From positions 1 through 8,733 of the forward strand of contig CAKKST010000072.1 of NCBI GenBank assembly GCA_919903585.1: DNA of 8,733 bases. The letters are read 5' to 3'. Shown here one piece after another: positions 1 to 6,463 of this stretch; positions within the stretch are counted from its first letter, which is position 1, and every line of letters begins with the position of its first letter. This stretch comes from Nitrospiria bacterium. Its GTDB lineage: Bacteria > Nitrospirota > CAKKRA01 > 9FT-COMBO-42-15. The notes beneath the pieces were generated by a model that was given only the letters and a program-made list of their open reading frames with translations, ran no database searches and was not told where the DNA came from. The position numbers and the translations under genes are program-made.

Positions 1-1
1 T

Positions 2-355
2 GCAGCAAACATACTCAAAGACCATATGAATATATTTATAAACTTTGACGAGGAAGAAGAGATATTTGAGCCAAAGGTTGAGGAGAAGAAGGAAGAGGAG
101 ATTAACAAAAACCTTCTCAGGAGCGTAGATGAGCTTGAGCTTTCTGTCAGGGCATATAACTGCTTAAAGAATGCAAATATAAAAACCATAGCCGAGCTTG
201 TGCAGAAGTCAGAGGCAGAGATGCTGAAGACAAAGAACTTCGGCAGGAAATCACTTAATGAGATAAAAGAAATACTTGCAGAAATGGGATTGACACTGGG
301 GATGAAAATGCCAAAGAGTTTTGTGTATGGAGAAGAAAAACCAGTTGGAAAATAA
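2..355 (+). CDS. rpoA: RNA polymerase alpha subunit, C-terminal part (5' end outside window)
   Basis: Alpha subunit of RNA polymerase; its C-terminal domain contacts UP-element DNA and activators. The frame is open from base 2 and reads AANILKDH before the first in-window ATG at 26. That matches the end of the alpha N-terminal domain, so 26 is an internal methionine and the gene begins upstream. An acidic linker (FDEEEEIF, then a K/E-rich run) leads into the C-terminal domain, which starts at LLRSVDELELSVRAYNCLK. The residues that in E. coli touch DNA (R265, N268, C269, G296, K298, S299) all have counterparts here: R and NC in VRAYNCLK, and G, K, S in NFGRKSLNEIK. The protein ends shortly after the conserved GLTLGM. 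rplQ follows 25 bases later, the usual alpha-operon order. Confidence 0.96.
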   Translation, partial: AANILKDHMNIFINFDEEEEIFEPKVEEKKEEEINKNLLRSVDELELSVRAYNCLKNANIKTIAELVQKSEAEMLKTKNFGRKSLNEIKEILAEMGLTLGMKMPKSFVYGEEKPVGK

Positions 356-380
356 ATTTTATAGAAAGGGATAGAATATT

Positions 381-968
381 ATGCGGCATCGCATGGGAGG
401 CAGACAATTAGGCAGGAATTCTTCACATCGCAAGGCCTTATTCAGGACACTCGTTACATCTGTCTTGGATAAAGAGAGGATAGAGACAACCATTGCCAAG
501 GCAAAAGAGATAAGGCCGATAGTTGAGAGGATGATTACCTTTGGCAAGAGGGGTGATCTGGCTGCAAGAAGGATTGCTGCTGCATTTATCAGCAGTAATG
601 ATGTGGTTAAAAAACTCTTTGACACAATCGCCCCGAGGTTTAAAGACAGAAACGGCGGCTATACAAGGATTATCAGGACAAGGACAAGGATTGGCGATGG
701 GGCAGAGATGGCGCTGATTGAACTTTTGGGCGCCCCTGCTGCTGAGGCGGCTGAAAAGACAAAGGAAGAGAAAAAGAAGGGGCAGGCAAATAAGGGCAAA
801 GAAGAGAAGAAGACAGAGGCAGCGAAGCCTGCAAAGAAAGAAAAGAAGGAAGAAAAGGCCAAGGGAAAAGGAGAAATAGAGGAGAAGGCCGCAAAAAAGA
901 AGAAGGCAGAGGAGAAGCCGAAGGAAAAGCCCCGTCAGGCAGGAAAGAAAAAGGCAAAGGAAAAATAG
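381..968 (+). CDS. rplQ: Large ribosomal subunit protein bL17 with long Lys/Glu/Ala-rich C-terminal tail
   Basis: Protein of the large ribosomal subunit, near the peptide exit tunnel. Residues 1-118 are a normal bL17: it begins MRHRMGGRQLGRNSSHRKAL, contains IETTIAKAKEIRPIVERMIT, and ends its core with GYTRIIRTRTRIGDGAEMALIELLG. Family members are usually about 115-130 residues, but this one has 195. Residues 119-195 are a low-complexity tail made almost only of Lys, Glu, Ala and Gly, very likely disordered. The DNA under the tail (about 735-965) is strongly purine-rich on the + strand. The start at 381 is fixed by homology, with AAAGGG at 365-370 as a likely ribosome binding site. The gene follows rpoA as in most bacteria. 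Confidence 0.95.
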   Translation: MRHRMGGRQLGRNSSHRKALFRTLVTSVLDKERIETTIAKAKEIRPIVERMITFGKRGDLAARRIAAAFISSNDVVKKLFDTIAPRFKDRNGGYTRIIRTRTRIGDGAEMALIELLGAPAAEAAEKTKEEKKKGQANKGKEEKKTEAAKPAKKEKKEEKAKGKGEIEEKAAKKKKAEEKPKEKPRQAGKKKAKEK

Positions 969-973
969 TTTCC

Positions 974-1001
974 TTGACAACAAATGATTTTTTACGATAA
1001 A
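974..1001 (+). promoter_or_regulatory. Possible sigma70-type promoter for ffh
   Basis: TTGACA at 974-979 is a perfect -35 hexamer. GATAAA at 996-1001 matches 4 of 6 bases of the -10 consensus, with a 16-base spacer. A start 6-8 bases downstream would fall only a few bases before the ffh ATG at 1012, and no Shine-Dalgarno sequence is visible there. The -35 lies 6 bases after the rplQ stop, so the site would separate ffh from the alpha operon. It is called from sequence match alone. Confidence 0.35.
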
Positions 1002-1011
1002 CTAATAATAT

Positions 1012-2352
1012 ATGCTAAGCGGACTGACATCAAAACTGGATGCGATCTTAAAGAAGATAAAGGGCAGAGGGGTTCTGAATGAAGAGACTATCAGCGAATC
1101 CCTGCGTGAGGTGAGGCTTGCGCTGCTTGAGGCTGATGTAAACTTTAAGGTTGTAAAGGATTTTATTGGTAATGTTAAGGAGAGGGCGCTCGGAAGCGAT
1201 GTGATGGAGAGCCTTACTCCAGGCCAGCAGTTTGTAAAGATTGTCCACTCTGAATTATGCAGGATAATGGGTGAAAAGCAGACATCGCTGCACCTTTCAC
1301 CAAACCCGCCAACGATTATAATGCTTGTCGGCCTGCAGGGCTCTGGCAAGACAACTACTGCAGGCAAGGTTGCCAATTATTTTAATAAGAATAATAAGAA
1401 GGTGCTGCTTGTACCAGCAGATACAAGAAGGCCTGCGGCAGTTGAACAGCTTACCCTGCTCGGAAAACAGTTAAATATAAATACATATAATGCAGGCGAA
1501 GAAAAGGATCCAGTTAGGATATGCAAGGCTGCATCAGATGCGGCATGGAAGGAAGGATATGATGTTGCGGTATTAGATACAGCAGGGAGGCTTCATATTG
1601 ACTCTGACCTGATGAATGAGCTTAAGGAGATCAGGGCAAAGGCGGCCCCACATGAGGTTTTGCTTGTGGCTGATGCAATGACAGGCCAGGATGCTGTAAA
1701 CATTGCAGAGCAGTTTAATAATGAAATCGGTTTAACTGGTGTAATACTTACCAAATTAGATGGTGATGCAAGAGGCGGCGCTGTACTTTCTATCAAGGCT
1801 GTTACCGGGAAGCCGATAAAATTTGTAGGGACAGGCGAGAAACTGGATGCCTTTGAGGTATTTTACCCTGACAGGATGGCATCAAGGATACTCGGTATGG
1901 GTGATATCCTCTCCCTTATAGAGAAGGCAGAGGAGGCATTTGATCAGAAAAATGTACAGGCACTGGGAAAGAAGCTCCAGAGCGATGCCTTTACACTTGA
2001 GGATTTTCTGGATCAGCTCAGACAGATAAAAAAGATAGGGTCTCTGGATCAGATTATCGGTATGATACCGGGTTTAAACAAGCTTGGGAATCTCTCAGGG
2101 GCTGCCCTGCCGGAAAAAGAGGTTGTGAAGGTAGAGGCAATAATAAACTCAATGACAAAAAGGGAGAGACTGAATCCTGAGATAATTAATGGAAACAGGA
2201 AGAAGAGGATATCTTCCGGAAGCGGGACACAGGTGCAGGATGTGAACAGGCTGTTAAAGCAGTTTCTTCAGATGAAAAAGATGATGAAGTCCATGATGGC
2301 AGCAGGCGGGAAGGGGAGGTTTATGCGAAACCCCATGGCGTTTATGAGGTAG
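1012..2352 (+). CDS. ffh: Signal recognition particle protein Ffh (SRP54 GTPase)
   Basis: SRP GTPase that binds signal sequences on nascent chains together with 4.5S/SRP RNA and docks with FtsY at the membrane. The domains are complete. The N domain (about 1-95) begins MLSGLTSKLDAILKKIKGRG and includes the ALLEADV motif at 37-43. The G domain carries the P-loop GLQGSGKT at 107-114, the DTRRPAA motif at 137-143, DTAGR at 189-193, TKLD at 247-250 and GTGEKLDAFEVFYPDRMA at about 273-290. The methionine-rich M domain has the RNA-binding stretch RKKRISSGSG at about 396-405 and a Met-rich C-terminus. Its 446 residues are normal for Ffh. The ATG at 1012 is the homology-supported start despite the lack of a Shine-Dalgarno sequence. 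Confidence 0.98.
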   Translation: MLSGLTSKLDAILKKIKGRGVLNEETISESLREVRLALLEADVNFKVVKDFIGNVKERALGSDVMESLTPGQQFVKIVHSELCRIMGEKQTSLHLSPNPPTIIMLVGLQGSGKTTTAGKVANYFNKNNKKVLLVPADTRRPAAVEQLTLLGKQLNINTYNAGEEKDPVRICKAASDAAWKEGYDVAVLDTAGRLHIDSDLMNELKEIRAKAAPHEVLLVADAMTGQDAVNIAEQFNNEIGLTGVILTKLDGDARGGAVLSIKAVTGKPIKFVGTGEKLDAFEVFYPDRMASRILGMGDILSLIEKAEEAFDQKNVQALGKKLQSDAFTLEDFLDQLRQIKKIGSLDQIIGMIPGLNKLGNLSGAALPEKEVVKVEAIINSMTKRERLNPEIINGNRKKRISSGSGTQVQDVNRLLKQFLQMKKMMKSMMAAGGKGRFMRNPMAFMR

Positions 2353-2371
2353 ACAATAATAAATGAAAATG

Positions 2372-2554
2372 CAAAAATCAAAATTAAAAATTACAGAGCA
2401 AAATTTAGAAATGTCATACTGAACCCTGAAAGTGTCATGCCGAACTTGATTCGGCATCTTTTCAGGCTATGCTCGTTTCAACATTTGAGACCTGAAATAA
2501 ATTCAGGGTGACATCTCTATCATTTTGAATTTTGAATTGCAATTTTGATTTTTA
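2372..2554 (+). repeat. MITE/REP-like palindromic element between ffh and rpsP
   Basis: The 239-base gap between ffh and rpsP holds no gene but has nested inverted repeats. The outer pair is a perfect 13-bp match: AAAAATCAAAATT at 2373-2385 and its complement at 2541-2553. Inside, TGTCAT at 2413-2418 faces GTGACAT at 2508-2514, and CCCTGAA at 2424-2430 faces TTCAGGG at 2502-2508. Two compact hairpins sit in the middle. ATGCCGAA (2437-2444) pairs with TTCGGCAT (2450-2457) around 5 bases. CCTGAA (2491-2496) pairs with TTCAGG (2502-2507) around 5 bases. Similar TGTCA/CCTGAA palindromes are known as dispersed repeats in many bacteria. The first hairpin is followed only by CTTTT, so it is a weak terminator at best. 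Confidence 0.7.
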
Positions 2555-2591
2555 ATCTTTAATTTTTGACTTTTAAAAGCGAGGTGATGAG

Positions 2592-2861
2592 GTGGCAGCA
2601 AAAATAAGACTTGCAAGGATGGGAAGGCACAAGAGGCCGTTTTATCGTATTGTTGTGGCTGATTCAAGGATGCCGAGAGACGGCAGATTTTTGGAGGTCC
2701 TTGGCACATATGACCCCTTGGCCAACCCGGCAGTGGCGGACATAAAGGCAGAAAAGGTGATAAGCTGGCTTAACAAGGGTGCGGAGATGACCGATGTTGT
2801 AAGGACGATCTTTAAAAGGAAAGGCGTATTACAGCAGTTTAGGGAAGTTAAGGGGAAATAA
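2592..2861 (+). CDS. rpsP: Small ribosomal subunit protein bS16
   Basis: Ribosomal protein of the 30S subunit that stabilises 16S rRNA folding during assembly. The 89-residue product is a typical full-length bS16: AAKIRLARMGRHKRPFYRIVVADSRMPRDG at the N-terminus, then FLEVLGTYDP and KAEKVISWLNKGAEMTDVV. The start is a GTG at 2592, five bases after the Shine-Dalgarno AGGTG at 2582-2586. An ATG at 2587 lies in another frame, so the GTG is preferred. It is the first gene after the palindromic repeat and leads the rpsP-khpA-rimM-trmD set found in many bacteria. Confidence 0.97.
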   Translation: MAAKIRLARMGRHKRPFYRIVVADSRMPRDGRFLEVLGTYDPLANPAVADIKAEKVISWLNKGAEMTDVVRTIFKRKGVLQQFREVKGK

Positions 2862-2917
2862 CTTTTAATTGCCCGGTCGCTTGGACGACGGCTCATTTAC
2901 AACAGGAGGCGTTACTG

Positions 2918-3148
2918 ATGAAAGAGCTAATTGAGTACATTGCAAAATCTCTTGTAGACAAACCTGAGAGTGTTGCAGTGAATGAGGTTGCCGGCGAGAA
3001 GACAACAGTCCTTGAGCTTCGTGTTGCACAGGAGGACATCGGTAAGGTAATTGGCAGAGATGGCAGGACAGCAAGGGCAATGAGGACAATCCTGAATGCT
3101 GCCGGCACAAAGCTTGGCAAACGCTGCGTCCTTGAGATTTTAGAATAG
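2918..3148 (+). CDS. khpA: KH-domain RNA-binding protein KhpA (YlqC family)
   Basis: Small single-KH-domain RNA-binding protein. Family members act with the KhpB/Jag protein in RNA binding and, in Gram-positives, in control of cell division and elongation. The 76-residue product has the KH signature GKVIGRDGRTARAMRTIL at about 42-59, including the GxxG loop (GRDG) that contacts RNA. A perfect AGGAGG at 2904-2909 lies 8 bases before the ATG. The position between rpsP and rimM is the normal one for this family. Confidence 0.93.
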   Translation: MKELIEYIAKSLVDKPESVAVNEVAGEKTTVLELRVAQEDIGKVIGRDGRTARAMRTILNAAGTKLGKRCVLEILE

Positions 3149-3159
3149 TATCTTTTTAA

Positions 3160-3684
3160 ATGACCGATGATCTTATAACTATCGGAAAGGCGCTGAGGCC
3201 CAGAGGCCTGAAAGGCGAGCTTAAGGTCCTTTCGCTAACGGACTTTCCATCGCGATTCAGTGAATTAAAAGAAGTGATTCTTACTTCGCCTGATGGCTGC
3301 AATATCATCTGCAAGGTTAAGGGTATACGCTTTCAGAAGGGATTTGTACTCCTTTCTTTGGAAGGCTATGATACTATAGAAAAGACAGAGGGATTCAGGA
3401 ACTGGCTTGTAAGGATACCACAGGATAAGATAAAGGGACTTCCAGAAGGACATTACTACTGGTTTGATCTCCTCGGGATGAAGGTCTATTCTGATAGCGG
3501 GCTTTTCATTGGCGAGCTGATAGATATCTTCCCGACAGGAAGCAACGATGTCTTTGTGGTAAAAGGAAGGGTGAAGGAGCACCTTATTCCAGCAACCCTG
3601 GAGGTTGTAAAGGATGTGGATGTAGCCAACAAGCGGATGACCATTCACATCATAAAAGGGCTCATAGAGGAAGATGAAATGTGA
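3160..3684 (+). CDS. rimM: Ribosome maturation factor RimM
   Basis: Factor for 30S maturation that binds uS19 and helps process the 16S rRNA 3' domain. The 174-residue product shows both family domains. The N-terminal RimM domain starts at ITIGKALRPRGLKGELKV, and the C-terminal PRC-barrel starts near HYYWFDLLGMKVY with the conserved GSNDVFVVKG, EHLIPAT and the closing GLIEED. The start ATG at 3160 lies 11 bases after the khpA stop and has no clear Shine-Dalgarno sequence, which suggests translational coupling. Its end overlaps trmD by 11 bases. Confidence 0.95.
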   Translation: MTDDLITIGKALRPRGLKGELKVLSLTDFPSRFSELKEVILTSPDGCNIICKVKGIRFQKGFVLLSLEGYDTIEKTEGFRNWLVRIPQDKIKGLPEGHYYWFDLLGMKVYSDSGLFIGELIDIFPTGSNDVFVVKGRVKEHLIPATLEVVKDVDVANKRMTIHIIKGLIEEDEM

Positions 3685-4408
3685 CATCCTTACTATATTC
3701 CCCGTGATGATCTCCTCTGTGCTTAATGAGAGTATACTTAAAAGGGCGCAGGAGAAGGGGCTTTTTAAGGCAAGGGTGTTAAATATCCGCGATTATGCCG
3801 CTGACAAACACAGGATGGTTGATGACTATCCATACGGCGGCGGCGCTGGAATGGTGATGAAGCCAGAGCCGATATTTGCGGCCTTGGATGAAATAAAGAA
3901 AGAATATCCTGATTTAAGGATAATCCTCGTTTCTCCGCAGGGCAGGACATTTAATCATAATATTGCCCTTGACCTTAGCAGGGAAAAAAAGAGGCTTGTA
4001 TTTATCTGCGGTCATTATGAGGGCATTGATGAAAGGGTAAAGGCCGGCGCCGGTGCAGAGGAAATGTCCATCGGCGATTATATACTCACAGGCGGCGAGC
4101 TTGCGGCATTGGTTATAATAGACGCCTCTGTGAGGTTGATACCAGGGGTGCTTGGGGATGAGGAGTCGGCAAGATATGAATCCTTTTGCAATTCCCTGCT
4201 TGATTATCCTCACTATACAAGGCCGCCGGAATTTATGGGCATGGGTGTTCCTGATGTGCTTTTATCAGGAAATCACGAAGAGATAAGGCGGTGGCGGAGA
4301 ATGCAGGCCATTACCAATAGCTATTATAAAAGACCTGACCTGCTTAAAGAGGTGAAGCTTACAGACGAGGACAAAAAGATATTGGATGAGATCAGAAAAA
4401 AAGGCTAA
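3674..4408 (+). CDS. trmD: tRNA (guanine-37-N1)-methyltransferase TrmD
   Basis: SAM-dependent SPOUT methyltransferase that makes m1G37 next to the anticodon and prevents +1 frameshifting. The 244-residue product is full length. Visible motifs are DILTIFP at the start, DDYPYGGGAGMVM at 50-62, the knot motifs LVSPQG at 85-90, GHYEGIDERV at 113-122 and SIGDYILTGGELA at 132-144. LLDYPHYTRPPEF at 175-187 follows, whose Asp177 corresponds to the proposed catalytic aspartate, then LSGNHEEIRRWRR near 197. The ATG at 3674 lies within the last codons of rimM (11-base overlap). Its own last 23 bases overlap the next gene. Confidence 0.98.
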   Translation: MKCDILTIFPVMISSVLNESILKRAQEKGLFKARVLNIRDYAADKHRMVDDYPYGGGAGMVMKPEPIFAALDEIKKEYPDLRIILVSPQGRTFNHNIALDLSREKKRLVFICGHYEGIDERVKAGAGAEEMSIGDYILTGGELAALVIIDASVRLIPGVLGDEESARYESFCNSLLDYPHYTRPPEFMGMGVPDVLLSGNHEEIRRWRRMQAITNSYYKRPDLLKEVKLTDEDKKILDEIRKKG

Positions 4409-4955
4409 TTTATATATTGCCCTGCTTCATTATCCAATTTATAATAAGAATAAAAAGCTAGTAACAACAGCAGTAACGAGCTTTGATATTCACGATATAG
4501 CGAGGCTTGCAAGGACATACGACATACCTAAATTTTATATTGTCACTCCCATTGAATCGCAGAGGCTGCTGACAGAAAGGATTATAACCCACTGGACAGA
4601 GGGATTTGGCGCAGGATATAATCCAACAAGGGGCGAGGCATTAAAGATAGTATCTGTTGTCCCTGACCTGAAGGCTGTGAAGGGCGACATAGCTAAAAAG
4701 GAGGGCAGCAGGCCGAAGATAGTTGTTACTGATGCGAGGATATTTAAGGGCGCCATTGATTACTCCGTACTAAGGAAGAGGATAAGGAAGGGCAGGACAT
4801 CTTATCTGGTTCTCTTTGGCACAGGATGGGGAATATCAAAGAGGCTTATTAATTCTGCGGATTATATACTAAAGCCGATAAGAGGCGGGGCAGGATATAA
4901 TCACTTATCTGTCCGATCTGCAGTATCAATAATTATAGACAGACTTTTGACTTAG
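4386..4955 (+). CDS. TrmD-associated SPOUT-like RNA methyltransferase (Methyltrn_RNA_4 / COG4752 type)
   Basis: Putative SAM-dependent RNA methyltransferase whose substrate is not known to me. The 189-residue product begins NLYIALLHYPIYNKNKKLVTTAVTSFDIHDIARLA, matching the family found beside or fused to trmD in several deep-branching phyla. The C-terminal half has knot-like glycine-rich segments: LVLFGTGWGISKRLI, then ADYILKPIRGGAGYNHLSVRSA with a SPOUT-type NHLSVR close. The ATG at 4386 lies inside trmD in another frame (23-base overlap), so translation is probably coupled. The first conserved residues (NLYIALLH) lie just after the overlap, so the true start could be slightly later, but no other ATG is available there. 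The call rests on recalled family motifs and context. Confidence 0.82.
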   Translation: MRSEKKANLYIALLHYPIYNKNKKLVTTAVTSFDIHDIARLARTYDIPKFYIVTPIESQRLLTERIITHWTEGFGAGYNPTRGEALKIVSVVPDLKAVKGDIAKKEGSRPKIVVTDARIFKGAIDYSVLRKRIRKGRTSYLVLFGTGWGISKRLINSADYILKPIRGGAGYNHLSVRSAVSIIIDRLLT

Positions 4956-4966
4956 GAGGTTTTAAA

Positions 4967-5434
4967 ATGAACTTGATTGAGAGAATAGAAAGAGAGAATA
5001 TGAAGGCAAGGATCACTGCCTTTAGTATAGGGGATAATGTAAAGGTGCATGTCAAGGTTGTTGAGGGTGATAAAGAGAGGATACAGGTCTTTGAGGGCGT
5101 GGTAATTGCAAGGGATGGAGGCAGGAATAAAGAGACCTTTACAGTAAGAAAGGTTTCGTACGGCGTTGGTGTTGAGAGGATATTCCCTATTCACTCGCCA
5201 AAGGTAGAGAAGATTGAGGTTTTAAGAAGCAATTATGTGTGCAGGGCAAAGCTCTATTACCTGAGAGGAAGAAAGGGTAAGGCAGCAAGATTCGTAGAAA
5301 GGGAGAGGTTAGCGCTTTCGGGTGAAGAGGCACCTGTTGTTGAGGCAGCATCTGCAGAGACACCGGCAGCATCAGTAACCTCTGCCGGCCCGGCAGAAAG
5401 GGCAGCCGAGCCAGCTAAAAAAGAAAAAGCATAG
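4967..5434 (+). CDS. rplS: Large ribosomal subunit protein bL19 with acidic Ala/Glu/Pro-rich tail
   Basis: Protein at the 30S-50S interface of the ribosome. Residues 1-117 are an ordinary bL19: FSIGDNVKVHVKVVEGDKERIQVFEGVVIARDG is interrupted only by normal variation, then comes YGVGVERIFPIHSPKVEKIEV and the closing AKLYYLRGRKGKAARF. The family is usually about 115-120 residues, but this one has 155. Residues 118-155 form a low-complexity tail rich in Ala, Glu and Pro that ends in a Lys-rich cluster. A perfect AGGAGG at 4954-4959, overlapping the stop of the upstream gene, lies 7 bases before the ATG, the strongest ribosome binding site in the + strand block. Confidence 0.96.
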   Translation: MNLIERIERENMKARITAFSIGDNVKVHVKVVEGDKERIQVFEGVVIARDGGRNKETFTVRKVSYGVGVERIFPIHSPKVEKIEVLRSNYVCRAKLYYLRGRKGKAARFVERERLALSGEEAPVVEAASAETPAASVTSAGPAERAAEPAKKEKA

Positions 5435-5450
5435 TTAGAAGTCTTCAATA

Positions 5451-6080
5451 ATGGACCTTATCAGCGATGAAGAGATTGATAGATTAGAAAACCTCTCTTC
5501 CTTTGAAAGGGAGGCCTATAATGCGGGCTATAATCTTATAGCAGGTGTTGATGAGGCAGGAAGAGGCCCGCTCGCAGGCCCTGTTGTTGCATCGGCAGTA
5601 ATACTGCCAAAGGGCATTTACATTCCCTCCATTGATGACTCCAAGAAACTTTCAGAGAAAAAAAGAGAACAATTATATGAGGTAATATCAAAAGAGGCTA
5701 TTAGTATTGGCATAGGCATTGTTGATGAAAAGACAATAGATGAGATAAATATCCTTCAGGCAGCAATTAAGGCAATGAAGATTGCCATAGGAGGCTTGTC
5801 CCAAAAACCTGATTTTATCCTCACTGATGCTGTTTCCCTCCCTGGGATAAATATCCCGCACAAGCCAATCATAAAAGGTGATTCAAAGAGTATCTCCATT
5901 GCAGCAGCGTCCATAATTGCAAAGGTTACAAGGGACAGGCTCATGTACGAATATCATAAAAAATATCCTGCTTATAATTTTATCTCTAATAAAGGCTATG
6001 GCACAGCAAAGCATCTTGAGATGCTAAGAAAACACGGCCCCTGCGAAATCCACAGAAGGACATTTAAAGGGGTTGTTTGA
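5451..6080 (+). CDS. rnhB: Ribonuclease HII
   Basis: Endonuclease that removes ribonucleotides misincorporated in DNA and cleaves RNA in RNA/DNA hybrids. The 209-residue product has the GVDEAGRGPLAGPVV motif at 32-46, with catalytic Asp34 and Glu35 and the GRG loop (37-39) that reads the RNA-DNA junction. The third acidic residue is Asp126 in LTDA. SIAAASIIAKVTRD at 149-162 supplies the fourth, Asp162. NKGYGTAKH near 180-188 carries the conserved junction-recognising tyrosine (Tyr183). A short, variable N-terminal segment of about 27 residues precedes the catalytic domain. The ATG at 5451 has only a weak AGAAG upstream. It is the last gene of the + strand block and converges with the - strand genes. 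Confidence 0.97.
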   Translation: MDLISDEEIDRLENLSSFEREAYNAGYNLIAGVDEAGRGPLAGPVVASAVILPKGIYIPSIDDSKKLSEKKREQLYEVISKEAISIGIGIVDEKTIDEINILQAAIKAMKIAIGGLSQKPDFILTDAVSLPGINIPHKPIIKGDSKSISIAAASIIAKVTRDRLMYEYHKKYPAYNFISNKGYGTAKHLEMLRKHGPCEIHRRTFKGVV

Positions 6081-6132
6081 TTATTTTTTAGATAAAAGAT
6101 AACCTGTTTTTATTAAGCTTGAACTTCATTTC

Positions 6133-6384
6133 TCACATGGCTATGGAAGAGTTAGAAAACCTTCTTTGCGATTCGTGTATAATCTTTTCAATATCCTGCT
6201 CTGTCAAATCAGAAAATCCTTTTTCCTTAGCAAGAGATTCCGCATAACTGTATATATCAGGCACTTCTACTGGTATTAATACAACATCAAAGACGCTTCC
6301 AATTTCTTTTGCTGCATCCTCAGGCAGTGAAAGATGCCCATCAGGCAATACCTTGCCAATAAACCTTCTTACTTCAGCCTTCAT
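6133..6384 (-). CDS. AbrB/SpoVT-like small DNA-binding protein, probable orphan antitoxin
   Basis: 83-residue protein. Residues 8-40 (FIGKVLPDGHLSLPEDAAKEIGSVFDVVLIPVE) fit the AbrB/SpoVT swapped-hairpin pattern of a G-x-[IL]-x-LP turn followed by an elongated strand, the fold of many antitoxins and transition regulators. The C-terminal half (SYAESLAKEKGFSDLTEQDIEKIIHESQRRF) is a charged helix like the toxin-binding tails of VapB-type antitoxins. No toxin gene follows before the convergent rnhB. The start is well supported: AGGAGGTGAT (6391-6400, - strand), fully complementary to the 16S rRNA 3' end, lies 6 bases before the ATG. A promoter-like sequence is directly upstream. The fold is inferred from pattern, so the function remains uncertain. 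Confidence 0.62.
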   Translation of the reverse strand: MKAEVRRFIGKVLPDGHLSLPEDAAKEIGSVFDVVLIPVEVPDIYSYAESLAKEKGFSDLTEQDIEKIIHESQRRFSNSSIAM

Positions 6385-6413
6385 TTATAAATCACCTCCT
6401 CAATGTATAAATA

Positions 6414-6443
6414 AGTATACCATTAAATTAAACCATAAAACAA
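6414..6443 (-). promoter_or_regulatory. Extended -10 promoter for the AbrB-like gene
   Basis: Read on the - strand, TGGTATACT (6422 to 6414) is an extended -10 element with a 5/6 TATAAT match. TTGTTT (6443 to 6438) lies 18 bases upstream as a partial -35. Transcription would start about 22 bases before the ATG, leaving room for the strong AGGAGGTGAT ribosome binding site. Called from sequence match only. Confidence 0.5.
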
Positions 6444-6463
6444 GCAGTCAGGCGGGGCTAAAA

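Noticed and set aside
438..983. Long - strand open frames opposite rplQ
   Set aside because: They are Leu/Phe/Ser-rich antisense readings of the Lys/Glu-rich bL17 tail and have no start signal or family resemblance.
2437..2464. Rho-independent terminator after ffh
   Set aside because: The 8-bp hairpin is followed by only four T residues (CTTTTC) and is part of a larger palindromic repeat, so termination is not supported.
2353..2591. SRP RNA or another structured RNA gene in the ffh-rpsP gap
   Set aside because: No GGAA/GNRA-type SRP RNA features are visible, and the nested symmetric repeats fit a dispersed palindromic element better.
6081..6132. Bidirectional terminator between rnhB and the AbrB-like gene
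   Set aside because: The gap is AT-rich with T runs but no convincing GC-containing stem.
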